A DNA stretch of 20,039 bases from Verrucomicrobiota bacterium. Its GTDB lineage: Bacteria > Verrucomicrobiota > Verrucomicrobiia > Opitutales > Opitutaceae. Of this stretch, positions 6,977 through 14,887 are shown one piece after another. The notes below the pieces were generated by a model. The model did not search any database. It was not told where the DNA came from and saw only the letters and a program-made list of their open reading frames with translations. Positions within the stretch are counted from its first letter, which is position 1; each line of letters starts with the position of its first letter. The DNA lies in assembly GCA_023443985.1 (NCBI GenBank), contig JAEZSJ010000012.1:1-20039 (forward strand), given 5' to 3'. The position numbers and the translations under genes were made by a program.

Positions 6977-8857
6977 ATGCACAATCCCAGCATGCTGCTG
7001 TTCGCCCTGACCATGACCACCTGCCTCGGCGCCGAAACGGCGTCTCCCGCCGCGGCCGCGCCGGTGACCGATCCCGCCTTCGTGTGGGACCTCTCGCTCC
7101 TCTACAAGGACCAGGCAGCCTTCGCCGCCGCGAAGGCCTCGCTCGTGGCGGACCTCCCGAAATTGCAGCAGTACCGGGGCCGGCTCGGCGAGAGCGCGGC
7201 CACGTTGCGCGAGGCGATGGAGCTGCTCACGGATCTCCAGGGCCGCTACATCCGCCTCGGCACCTACGCCGGGCTCGCCTCGGACGAGGACCTGCGCGAC
7301 GCGCCCGCGATGGAGCGAAACCAGGAGATGGATATGCTCGCGTCCGAGCTCTCCAACGCCGCGAGCTTCGTGAACCCCGAGCTGCTCGCCGTGGGCGAGG
7401 CCCGGCTGCGCGGCTTCCTCGACAGCGAACCCGGCCTGGCCGACCACCGTTTTCCGATCCTCGACACGCTGCGCAACGCGCCGCACACGCTGGGCGCGGA
7501 GGCCGAGTCCGTCCTGTCGTCGGTGGGCATGATCGCCGACGCGCCGAGCTCGCTCTACGGCGTGCTCGCCAATGCCGATCTGCCGTGGCCCAAGATCAAG
7601 CTCTCCGACGGCACCGAGGCGCTGCTCAACCAGGCCGGCTACACGCGCTGGCGGGCGGTCTCGAACCGCGCGGACCGGCAGGCGGTGTTCGAGGCGTTCT
7701 GGGGCAAGATGAAGGAGTACGAGCGCACGTTCGGTGTGGCGCTCTTCTCCCAGATGAAGAACGACTGGTTCAATGCGCGGGTGCGGAAATACCCGAGCTC
7801 GCTCGCCGCGGCGCTGTCCGGCGGCAACGTCCCCGAGGCGGTCTATCGCGCGCTGCTCGCCGAGACCAACGCGAACCTCCCGACGCTCCACCGCTACTTC
7901 AAGCTGCGCGCCCGGATGCTCGGCGTGGCCGATCTGCGCTACTGGGACATCTATCCGCCGCTCGTGACGCTCGAGAAGCAGTTCCCCTACGAGCAGGCCA
8001 AGGCGCTCACCCTCGCCGCCGTGCGACCGCTTGGCGCCGAGTACGTGGCGTCGATGACGAAGAGCATCAACGGCCGCTACGCCCACGTCTATCCGCAGAC
8101 CGGCAAGCGCTCCGGGGCGTACATGAGCGGCAGCGTGCACGATGCGCATCCGTACGTGCTGCTTAACTACAACGACGACTACGAGTCGGTCTCCACGTTT
8201 GCGCACGAGTGGGGCCACGGCCAGCACTCGGTGCTGGCGAACCGCACGCAGCCCGCGCCGCTGGCGCAGTACAGCATCTTCACCGCGGAGATCGCCTCGA
8301 CCTGCAACGAGGCGCTGCTCCTCGACCACATGCTCAAGATCGCGAAGGACGACGACGAGCGGCTCTACTATCTGGGCAGCGCGCTCGAGGGGCTGCGCGG
8401 TACGTTCTTCCGCCAGGCGATGTTCGCCGAGTTCGAGCTCCGCATCCACGAGGAGGTCGAGAAGGGCAACGCCCTCTCGGGCGAGGGTCTCACGAAGATC
8501 TATGGCGAGATCCTCCGCCGCTACCACGGCGACTCCGAGGGCGTGTTGAAGATCGACGACCTCGTCACGATCGAGTGGGCGTACATCCCGCATTTCTACC
8601 GCAACTTCTACGTCTACCAATACGCGACCTCGATCGCCGCCTCCCAGGCGTTCGCGGAGCGTATCCTCGCCAAGGAGCCAGGAGCGGTGGAGACGTACCT
8701 CGGCCTGCTGAAGGCCGGCGGCAGCGACTACCCCTACGATCTCGTGAAGAAGGCGGGCGTGGATCTCGCCACGCCGGAGCCCTACCGCGCCCTGGTGCGT
8801 CGCATGAACGCGATCATGGACCAGATCGAGGCGATCCTCGCGACGCGCGGCCAGTGA
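6977..8857 (+). CDS. pepF: Oligoendopeptidase F-like zinc metallopeptidase (family M3), probably exported
   Basis: A 626-residue M3 peptidase that should cleave short peptides. The zinc site is clear: His410-Glu411-Trp-Gly-His414 in TFAHEWGHGQHS, with Glu438 in TAEIASTCNEALL as the likely third ligand. Upstream are DLSLLYKDQAAF, the oligopeptidase F N-terminal start, and SGGNVPEAVYRALL. Downstream are GTFFRQAMFAEFE and YIPHFYRNFYVYQYATS, typical of PepF. Length matches PepF (about 600) plus a leader. Residues 1-27 (hydrophobic MLLFALTMTTCLGA followed by an Ala/Pro-rich stretch) look like a signal peptide, though the start has no Lys or Arg; a second ATG at residue 6 is possible. Classical PepF is cytoplasmic, so this copy may act in the periplasm. 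A strong intrinsic terminator follows 29 bases after the stop. Monocistronic. Confidence 0.92.
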   Translation: MHNPSMLLFALTMTTCLGAETASPAAAAPVTDPAFVWDLSLLYKDQAAFAAAKASLVADLPKLQQYRGRLGESAATLREAMELLTDLQGRYIRLGTYAGLASDEDLRDAPAMERNQEMDMLASELSNAASFVNPELLAVGEARLRGFLDSEPGLADHRFPILDTLRNAPHTLGAEAESVLSSVGMIADAPSSLYGVLANADLPWPKIKLSDGTEALLNQAGYTRWRAVSNRADRQAVFEAFWGKMKEYERTFGVALFSQMKNDWFNARVRKYPSSLAAALSGGNVPEAVYRALLAETNANLPTLHRYFKLRARMLGVADLRYWDIYPPLVTLEKQFPYEQAKALTLAAVRPLGAEYVASMTKSINGRYAHVYPQTGKRSGAYMSGSVHDAHPYVLLNYNDDYESVSTFAHEWGHGQHSVLANRTQPAPLAQYSIFTAEIASTCNEALLLDHMLKIAKDDDERLYYLGSALEGLRGTFFRQAMFAEFELRIHEEVEKGNALSGEGLTKIYGEILRRYHGDSEGVLKIDDLVTIEWAYIPHFYRNFYVYQYATSIAASQAFAERILAKEPGAVETYLGLLKAGGSDYPYDLVKKAGVDLATPEPYRALVRRMNAIMDQIEAILATRGQ

Positions 8858-8886
8858 GCCGCGCGTGCACGCGAAGACACGGCTTG

Positions 8887-8914
8887 GGCGCGCCCGCGGG
8901 GGCGCGCCTTTTTT
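8887..8914 (+). terminator. Intrinsic terminator after pepF
   Basis: A perfect 8-base stem GGCGCGCC/GGCGCGCC (the arms are self-complementary) with a 6-base loop, followed directly by six T residues. It lies 29 bases after the pepF stop and is the strongest terminator in the window. Confidence 0.9.
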
Positions 8915-9016
8915 ATCGCCCGCGCACTACAGAAATTCGGGGGAAAATTCGCCGCCGGCCACTGGCGGGGCGGCGGGCGCGGGCGTACCTTTCGCGCGGT
9001 CCCAAGGAGGCGCCAT

Positions 9017-9265
9017 ATGAGTCGCGGTACGATCCAGGAGTTCCTCGATGCAGCGGCGGGCACGGCAAGCCAGGTGTTCGGGGAACCGACGCAGCGAGTC
9101 GCCCACGGGGGCGGTGCCGCGATGCCGGAGCAGAGGACACGCCTCCTGATCGGAGTCGGGTCAGGGGACCGAGTCGGTGAATGCCGTGCCCGCCAGCGGG
9201 GGCGGCCGGGCGCGATTCGGCCCGGCTTGCCGGCGATCGAGCATCGCAGTGCGCGCGGGCATTGA
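9017..9265 (+). CDS. Possible small protein or gene remnant, unknown function
   Basis: An 82-residue frame starting MSRGTIQEFLDAAAGTASQVFGE. The support is its ribosome binding site: AAGGAGG ends six bases before the ATG, the best Shine-Dalgarno in the window. The first 24 or so residues look like an ordinary amphipathic protein start; after that the translation turns into Arg/Gly/Pro-rich sequence with rare codons such as AGG, ACA and GGA, typical of non-coding GC-rich DNA. I read it as either a small unknown protein or a 5-prime fragment of a decayed gene (a small phage structural protein is one guess). No motif, signal peptide or membrane segment is seen. It sits alone between two terminator-like hairpins. 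Confidence 0.3.
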   Translation: MSRGTIQEFLDAAAGTASQVFGEPTQRVAHGGGAAMPEQRTRLLIGVGSGDRVGECRARQRGRPGAIRPGLPAIEHRSARGH

Positions 9266-9316
9266 ATCATGCCCGACGGGCAGCGAAGCCGCGCCGCGGG
9301 CGTTCGGGCAGGGAAA

Positions 9317-9340
9317 CAGCCGGTGGGCGACCACCGGCTG
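9317..9340 (-). terminator. Hairpin ending the minus-strand signalling unit
   Basis: A perfect 10-base stem (CAGCCGGTGG/CCACCGGCTG) with a 4-base loop, 28 bases beyond the stop of the minus-strand gene at 9368. On the minus strand it is followed by TTTCCC, a short T tract, so it may act as a weak intrinsic terminator or an RNA 3-prime stabiliser. On the plus strand no T tract follows. Confidence 0.6.
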
Positions 9341-9367
9341 TCCGGTTGATGGAGCCCGTGCGGGCGT

Positions 9368-10438
9368 TCAGGGGCCGCTGGCGGCCAACGCCCCCAGCGG
9401 TGTGTCCACCGCCTCAAGCAGGTTCTCGAGCTCGCCGAACGCTTCGGTTTCCATCGTCAGGACGCGGGCGAGCACCTCAGTCTCGCGCTCGCGGGCGGCG
9501 GGGGTCCAGTGCTCGACGTTGCGGCAGGTCCAGGGACCGAGGAAGCAGCTGCGTTCGGACAACGTCCGCCGCAACATCCGCGATTCCTCCCGGAAACGGT
9601 CGGCGGCGGCGAGCAGGTGCCGATGGGGCCGGCCGATCAAGTATTCGGAATTCCGACTCAGGAAGCGGACCGCGGCGGCGCGCGCATCGGCGAGCGCCGC
9701 GAACACCCACCAGTTCACGAAGAACAGGAGCTGCCGCTCGGCCGGGGCGAGCGCGGCGGCGTGCTGGAGGTCCTCGCGCCATTTGAGGAGCGCGGCGCGG
9801 CCGTGCCAGAAGCGGCCGGCGGGAGCGGCGGCGTGGGTGCGGTGCCAGTTGCCGACCGCGTGCTCGAGTCCGGCGAGGAGCGCCTCGTGCGGATCGAGCG
9901 GTTCGCGGCGTTCGCCGAGCAGGCAGAGGAAGGGGCCGAGCTTCTCGGCCGGCAGGCGGGCGGAAGGCTCGTCGGTCATGTAGTCGCGCAGCAGCAGCAC
10001 CCGGCCGTCCTCCTCGAAGCCGAAGATCACGGCGACGTTGAGCTGCGGTTCGTAGGCGAGGAGCGGCCGGCCGGCGCGGATCTCGCAGGTGATCAGGGAC
10101 AGGTGCCCGGCCGGAGTCTGGCTCGGTGTATCCAGACTGCAGACGATCGGCAGCTCCCGACCGATGGCGCGGCGGAGCAACGCGAGCTCCTCGGGTGTCT
10201 CGGCGATGGGGCTGGAGGGGCACCAGCGGCGGCCGGTATCGCCGCGGTACCAGCGGGAGCGGAAGGCGACGGCGCTCCAGCCCATGAGGTTCTCATAGGT
10301 GGCGGGAACGGCGGTGACGGAGAGCGCGGCTTCGAGCGCGCCGAGGAACGTGCATTCCTTGCCCTTGCCCCACGCGAGCTGGGGCACGGCTTCGATGTAG
10401 ATCTTGCCGGCCTCGTTGATGATGATCGGCAGTTTCAT
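9368..10438 (-). CDS. Unknown protein with possible BtrH_N / papain-like N-terminal domain
   Basis: A 356-residue protein with no signal peptide or membrane segment. The N-terminal half resembles the C39-like/BtrH_N (butirosin biosynthesis H) class: Cys29 in GKECTFLGALEAAL heads a helix as the nucleophile does in papain folds, followed by LMGWSAVAFRSRW, WCPSSP (Cys73), and a late beta pair AVIFGFEEDGRVLLLRDYM. In C39-like enzymes a His precedes that late strand; here the matching place reads QLNVAVIFGF with no His, so it may not be an active peptidase. The C-terminal half (from about residue 190) is helical and unrecognised. I placed the start at 10438 (MKLPIIINEAGKIYIEAVP), where protein-like sequence begins; upstream codons in frame to 10549 are Arg/Pro-rich. 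No clear ribosome binding site. It is the last gene after hybrid kinase 1 (134-base gap) and may be cotranscribed with it. Confidence 0.6.
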   Translation of the reverse strand: MKLPIIINEAGKIYIEAVPQLAWGKGKECTFLGALEAALSVTAVPATYENLMGWSAVAFRSRWYRGDTGRRWCPSSPIAETPEELALLRRAIGRELPIVCSLDTPSQTPAGHLSLITCEIRAGRPLLAYEPQLNVAVIFGFEEDGRVLLLRDYMTDEPSARLPAEKLGPFLCLLGERREPLDPHEALLAGLEHAVGNWHRTHAAAPAGRFWHGRAALLKWREDLQHAAALAPAERQLLFFVNWWVFAALADARAAAVRFLSRNSEYLIGRPHRHLLAAADRFREESRMLRRTLSERSCFLGPWTCRNVEHWTPAARERETEVLARVLTMETEAFGELENLLEAVDTPLGALAASGP

Positions 10439-10572
10439 GGGCGGACGGCGTTGGACTGTGGCGGGTGCTTCGTGGCTGCGCGGGCATGCGCGACCGTGCG
10501 GCCCGTGGGAAGGCCGTGGAATGGTACGCGCAGATCGGAGGCTAGTCAAAGGACCGCGCCGGCAGGCGCCCC

Positions 10573-13500
10573 TCAGGTGGGCGGCGTGGCGCGGAGGTAC
10601 CGCTCGATGATGGCGTTCACCGCGTCGGGGCTGAGGGGTTTGGCGATGTAGTCGTCCATCCCCGCGCCGAGGCAGATCTCACGGTCGCCCGAGAGCGCGT
10701 TGGCGGTCATGGCCACGATGTTGAGCCTGGCGGGAATCGTGGGATCGCCTTCGGCCTGGGCTTGGCGGATGAGGCGGGTGGCCTCGAGCCCGTCGAGGAT
10801 CGGCATCTGCACATCCATGAACACGAGTTCGTAGGGGTGGCGGCGAAGCTCCTCGAGCGCCTCCTGGCCGTTGGTCACGAGGGTGGCGGGTTCGCCGATG
10901 CTCTTGAGGAAACGCATCGCGACCTTCTGGTTCACGGGGTTGTCCTCCGCGACCAGCACGCGAGGTGCGGCATTGCTGTCGGCGCGGGCTGGCGGGCCGG
11001 CGGGCGGCAGGGGATCGGGGGCGGCGACGGGCGGCGTTGGGAGCGGCTTGTGCCCGAGGGCGCGCACGAGGAGGTCGTGCAGGCGGGCTTCGGAGATGGG
11101 TTTGAACTCGCAGGCGGCGAGGCCGCCCTGCCGCATCTGGGCGGCGGTGGCGCGTTCGCCCTGGGAGGTGAGCATGATCAACACGGGCCGCCCCAGCGCG
11201 GTGTCGGCCGTGATCTGGCGGGCGAGCTCGAGTCCGTCGACCGAGGGCATTTGGTGGTCGAGCAGGACGAGGTCGTACGGGCGGCCGGACCGGACGGCAT
11301 GCTCCAGTTCGGAAAGGGCGGCGGCGGCGGAGTCGACCGTGCAGTGGGCGACGCGCCAGCGGTGGAGCACGTGGTGGAGGACCTTGCGATTGGTGGCGTT
11401 GTCGTCGACGACGAGGATCGAGCGGCCCTCGAGGGAACCGGTCTCCGGGCCGGAGGCGACGGGGGCCCGCGCGGTCTCAAACGGGATCGTGAACCAGAAG
11501 AGCGCGCCCTCGCCCGGGGTGCTCACCACTCCGATCTGGCCCGCCATGAGCTCGACCAGGCGACGGGAGATCGCGAGGCCGAGGCCCGTGCCGCCGAAAC
11601 GGCGGGTGGTGGAGCTGTCCGCCTGGACGAAGCGCTGGAAGAGGTTGGCCTGCTGCTCGGGCGAGATGCCGATGCCGCTATCCTGAACCTCGATACGGAG
11701 GTGGTGCCGGCCCCCGGTGGAGGAGAGCGGCAGGACCCGCAGGATGATCTCGCCGGCCTCGGTGAACTTGATGGCGTTGCCGAGCAGGTTCAGCACGATC
11801 TGCCGCAGGCGGACGGCGTCGCCGTGGACATGGCGGGGCGCGTCCACCGCGTAGTCGAGGACGAGCTCGATGCCCTTCTTGCGGGCGATGCCGGACTGGA
11901 GGTCGAGCGTGCGCTCGAGCTGGTCGTGCAGGTCGAAATCGGCGGCCTCGAGCACCAGCCGGCCGGCTTCGATCTTGGAGAAGTCGAGCACGTCGTTGAT
12001 GACGGAGAGGAGGGTCTCGCTGCTGAAGAGCAGGGTGTCGACGAGGTCCTTCTGCTCGTGGGTGAGGTGGGTGCCGAGCAGCAGGTGCCCCATGCCGATC
12101 ACGCCGTTGAGCGGAGTGCGGATCTCGTGGCTCATGTTCGCCAGGAACGCGCTTTTGGCGCGGTCGGCGGTCTCGGCGGCCTCCTTGGCGGCGTGGAGTT
12201 CGGTGTTTGCGGCGTGGAGTTCGGCGGTGCGGCGGCGGACGCGTTCCTCGAGTTCGCTGTTGAGCTGGCGGACGCGTTCCTCGCTGGCGGCGAGGGCGTC
12301 GGACTTTTCGACCGTCTCCTGGATCTGGCGGCTGAGCTGCTGGTTGGCGGCGTGGAGCTCGGTCGTGCGGTCCGCGACGAGCGACTCGAGGCGCGCCTTC
12401 TCCCGGCGGGCGAGATAGGCGCTGAACCGGGAGGCGGAGAAGAGGAGGCCGAGGCCGACGAACGCGTAGGTGGCCAACGCCGCCGGGGTGCGGAACCAGG
12501 GCGGCCGGATCGTGAACGCGAGCCGGGCCTGCTCGCCGAGCACGGCGCCGGCGGCGGGGCGCACGCGCAGCACGTAGCTGCCCTCCTTCAGGCGGTTGAA
12601 GGAGGCGGAGCCCGTCGTGCCGGTGGAGGTCCAGTGCTCCTCGGCGTCGCCTGCGCTCTGGAGGCAGACGTCGAACGAGACCGGCGTGCCGAACGGGTTC
12701 GCGGGGGCGGCGAAGCGGACGGTCAGCGAGTTCTCGAAGGAGGCGAGGTCGGGGAGTTGATCGCCGGGCGAGAGCAGGTGGCGGTCGGCGGTGGTGAGCT
12801 GCACGGCCGTGATCATCGCGCGCAACGGACGCGGGCTGACGATCGGGATCGACGGATCGTAGCGGTGCAGGCGCCGGCGCTCGAGCATCCAGACGACGCC
12901 GTTCTCCTCCACGGTGAACTCGTAGGGGGCGAACGATGACGCGACGAGTTCGAGCGCCTGATCCGGCGGCCGCGTGGTGTCGAAACGGTACAGCACACCC
13001 CGGCTGCTGAACCAGATCCGCCCGCGGAGGTCGCGGGTGGGCCGGCCGATGCTGTTCTGCATGGCGGGGATCCGGCGGAGCAGCGCCTCGTCCTCGACGA
13101 ACCGCTCGCCGGTGGGATCGAGGCGCAGGATGCAGTTGGGCAGGTTGAGGCGGGCGACGCCGTCGATGACGAATATCTGTGCCCAGCCGTTGATCACGCC
13201 GTCGGCGCCGGTGAAGATCCGCACCTGCGGCGGGGCGTCGGGGGGGAACCGGATCCGCGCGACCCGGTTCGTGCCGAGCTCGCACCAGAGCGAACCCTCC
13301 CCGTCGGGGATGGCGTTGAAGACCTCGCCCAGGCCCGGCACCGGAATGCGGGTTGCGACGACGCGGTCGGCTGCGGGGCGGAACCATCCCACCTCGTCGC
13401 GTGCGACATAGAACCACCCCTGGGACTGCTCCGGGAGAAAGCCGAAGCGGGCGTTGCTGATGCCGGTGGCCATGACGCGCCAACCCGACTCCGTGCGTTC

Positions 13501-14814
13501 GTAGAGCGCGGCCTCGTCCGAGGCGAAGAGCCGGCCGTCGAGGACGCCGAGATGGAAGATGGCGTGGCCGGGAGGGGTGTCGTCCTCGAAGCGTTCGAGC
13601 CGGTGGTCGGCATCGTAGACGCCGCGGAGCACCCGGCTGTCGCTGCCGATCCAGAGCTGGTCGTGCAGCCGGACGATGGTGGCGAACGTGAGCCCGGTCG
13701 GCACGAGCTGGACAAAGCTGGAGAGCGGCGAAGGGAACTCCATGCGCGCGACGCCCTCGTTGAGCAGGGCCCAGAGCACGCCGTCCGGCGTGTAGAGCAG
13801 CCGCCGGGGCCGGGACAGCCGGTGGTCGAGCGTGTGGGGGAGGCTCTGGAGGATCACCCCGCGCCGGTCGAAGACGACGATGCCCACCGAGTCGACCGCC
13901 GCGGCGAAGTAGCCGTCGGTGAGCGTGCAGAGGTCGTTGATCCGCTGATGCGAGTTCAGGACTCCCTGGGCCTCGAACGTGCGGAGGGCGCGCCCGTCGA
14001 AGAGCTTGAGGCCGGCCCCGGCGGTGCCGAGCAGGGCGACGCCCGGGGCGAAGGGCACGCTGCTGGTGACGATGTCGACCGCGGCGGTGCCCGGCGGGGA
14101 GATGTTGACCGTCTGCCCCGTCACCTCGTCGACGCGATAGAGCTGCCCGGTGGCGGCGTCGCTGATGAAGCAGTCGTTCTCCAACGCGAACATCTTCTCG
14201 ACGCTGCCGACATGCGGTATCGATTTCAGTGGCACACCCGGCCGCCAGACGAGGACGGCGCCGCCGCCGCCGTACCAGTACCAGCGCGAGCCGAACATCG
14301 AGACGTTCCCCGGCACGACTCCCGCCAGAGCGGAGGGGGCGGGGTCGCTCACGATCTGGTAGTCCCAGCGGGCGTCGCCGTCGATGACGACCTTGCTGAA
14401 GTGGCCCTCGAGGGTGGTGAAGAGGGAGCCGTCCGCGTCGACGGCGACGGTGCCGGAGATGTAGTTGCCGTCGACCACGGCGCGGCGGTAGGTCTCCCAG
14501 CGCACGCCGTCGCCGAAGGTGATCTCGCGCTGGGCGACGACGATCAGGCGGCCGTCGGGGAGCAGATGGATGTCATGCGGCGCCGAGCTCATGCCGAGCG
14601 CCTCGGGGCCCATCACGACGAACGCCGGGACGCCGGTCTCGACTTGGTCCGACGGTGCGGCCGGGATGGGCGCGGCGCCCCCCAGCGCGCTCTCGGCCCC
14701 GGCGGCTAGCGACGCCAGGGCGAACAACGCAGGCACCACGAGGCTGCGGCCCAAACCCAAGGTGCGCGGCCCGAGGATATACGGGGATGCGAACATGGTC
14801 TTCGGGAAGACCAT
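10573..14814 (-). CDS. Hybrid sensor histidine kinase 1: propeller, Y_Y_Y-like, HisKA, HATPase, REC, REC
   Basis: A 1413-residue membrane sensor. A hydrophobic signal sequence (residues about 23-40) leads to a periplasmic region of about 600 residues with recurring LPDGRLIVV, PDGVLWALL and LWIGSDSRVL elements of two-component regulator propellers. A Y_Y_Y-like beta domain follows (about 690-770, ending FTIRPPWFRTP), then a membrane helix (about 778-797) and a coiled coil with ELHAAN heptads. HisKA has the phospho-acceptor His896 in NMSHEIRTPLNGVIGM; HATPase has the N-box Asn1013, DSGIGI and GGTGLGLAIS. Receiver 1 has Asp1186 (LVLLDHQMP) and receiver 2 Asp1334 (VFMDVQMP), with AEDN and KPLS. 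No HPt or DNA-binding domain is attached, so a separate partner must carry the output. The start at 14814 is uncertain; an in-frame ATG at 14796 also suits, and a palindrome spans both. Ligand unknown; such sensors often serve polysaccharide use. Confidence 0.93.
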   Translation of the reverse strand: MVFPKTMFASPYILGPRTLGLGRSLVVPALFALASLAAGAESALGGAAPIPAAPSDQVETGVPAFVVMGPEALGMSSAPHDIHLLPDGRLIVVAQREITFGDGVRWETYRRAVVDGNYISGTVAVDADGSLFTTLEGHFSKVVIDGDARWDYQIVSDPAPSALAGVVPGNVSMFGSRWYWYGGGGAVLVWRPGVPLKSIPHVGSVEKMFALENDCFISDAATGQLYRVDEVTGQTVNISPPGTAAVDIVTSSVPFAPGVALLGTAGAGLKLFDGRALRTFEAQGVLNSHQRINDLCTLTDGYFAAAVDSVGIVVFDRRGVILQSLPHTLDHRLSRPRRLLYTPDGVLWALLNEGVARMEFPSPLSSFVQLVPTGLTFATIVRLHDQLWIGSDSRVLRGVYDADHRLERFEDDTPPGHAIFHLGVLDGRLFASDEAALYERTESGWRVMATGISNARFGFLPEQSQGWFYVARDEVGWFRPAADRVVATRIPVPGLGEVFNAIPDGEGSLWCELGTNRVARIRFPPDAPPQVRIFTGADGVINGWAQIFVIDGVARLNLPNCILRLDPTGERFVEDEALLRRIPAMQNSIGRPTRDLRGRIWFSSRGVLYRFDTTRPPDQALELVASSFAPYEFTVEENGVVWMLERRRLHRYDPSIPIVSPRPLRAMITAVQLTTADRHLLSPGDQLPDLASFENSLTVRFAAPANPFGTPVSFDVCLQSAGDAEEHWTSTGTTGSASFNRLKEGSYVLRVRPAAGAVLGEQARLAFTIRPPWFRTPAALATYAFVGLGLLFSASRFSAYLARREKARLESLVADRTTELHAANQQLSRQIQETVEKSDALAASEERVRQLNSELEERVRRRTAELHAANTELHAAKEAAETADRAKSAFLANMSHEIRTPLNGVIGMGHLLLGTHLTHEQKDLVDTLLFSSETLLSVINDVLDFSKIEAGRLVLEAADFDLHDQLERTLDLQSGIARKKGIELVLDYAVDAPRHVHGDAVRLRQIVLNLLGNAIKFTEAGEIILRVLPLSSTGGRHHLRIEVQDSGIGISPEQQANLFQRFVQADSSTTRRFGGTGLGLAISRRLVELMAGQIGVVSTPGEGALFWFTIPFETARAPVASGPETGSLEGRSILVVDDNATNRKVLHHVLHRWRVAHCTVDSAAAALSELEHAVRSGRPYDLVLLDHQMPSVDGLELARQITADTALGRPVLIMLTSQGERATAAQMRQGGLAACEFKPISEARLHDLLVRALGHKPLPTPPVAAPDPLPPAGPPARADSNAAPRVLVAEDNPVNQKVAMRFLKSIGEPATLVTNGQEALEELRRHPYELVFMDVQMPILDGLEATRLIRQAQAEGDPTIPARLNIVAMTANALSGDREICLGAGMDDYIAKPLSPDAVNAIIERYLRATPPT
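14795..14814. promoter_or_regulatory. Palindrome over the start of hybrid kinase 1
   Basis: A perfect inverted repeat, ATGGTCTTC and GAAGACCAT, with a 2-base centre. It overlaps both candidate start codons of kinase 1 (14814 and 14796). As RNA the tight loop would need to open a few base pairs, but it could still mask initiation; as DNA it could be an operator. AAAGGAG lies 14 bases before the first ATG, too far for ideal use there. Confidence 0.35.
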
Positions 14815-14887
14815 CGGACCGAACCGGGCTCCTTTGAGGCAAAACGCGCGGGGTGTCCGCCCCAGTTCCGCCCCCCCCTAGGGTGGG

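Larger units (their letters stand above)
8915..9367. other. Intergenic stretch without a confident gene
   Basis: Between the pepF terminator and the end of the minus-strand signalling unit. It holds the doubtful small frame at 9017-9265 and the hairpin at 9317-9340. A short AT-rich patch near 8931-8950 could hold a promoter but no clear -35/-10 pair is visible. I see no tRNA, riboswitch or mobile element. Confidence 0.6.

Noticed and set aside
8958..8965. GCCACTGG resembling the B12-box end of a cobalamin riboswitch
   Set aside because: The other conserved elements of the cobalamin riboswitch core are not found around it, and the downstream frame is not a corrinoid gene.
8782..9417. 211-codon minus-strand frame through the pepF 3-prime end and the intergenic region
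   Set aside because: It runs through a strong terminator and the end of pepF; Arg/Pro/Trp-rich with no domain character.
10540..10572. Possible terminator just after hybrid kinase 1
   Set aside because: The stem is short (about 5 base pairs) and the following sequence has only a CCTTT stretch, so read-through into the gene at 10438 cannot be excluded.
10762..12939. 725-codon plus-strand frame inside hybrid kinase 1
   Set aside because: Mirror of the kinase reading frame in high-GC DNA; the kinase has full catalytic motifs and this frame has none. The same applies to 16285-18549 and 11678-13483.
14871..14878. Run of eight C bases between the secreted protein gene and kinase 1
   Set aside because: A possible slippage site, but it is outside both coding regions and no promoter spacing that it could modulate is visible.
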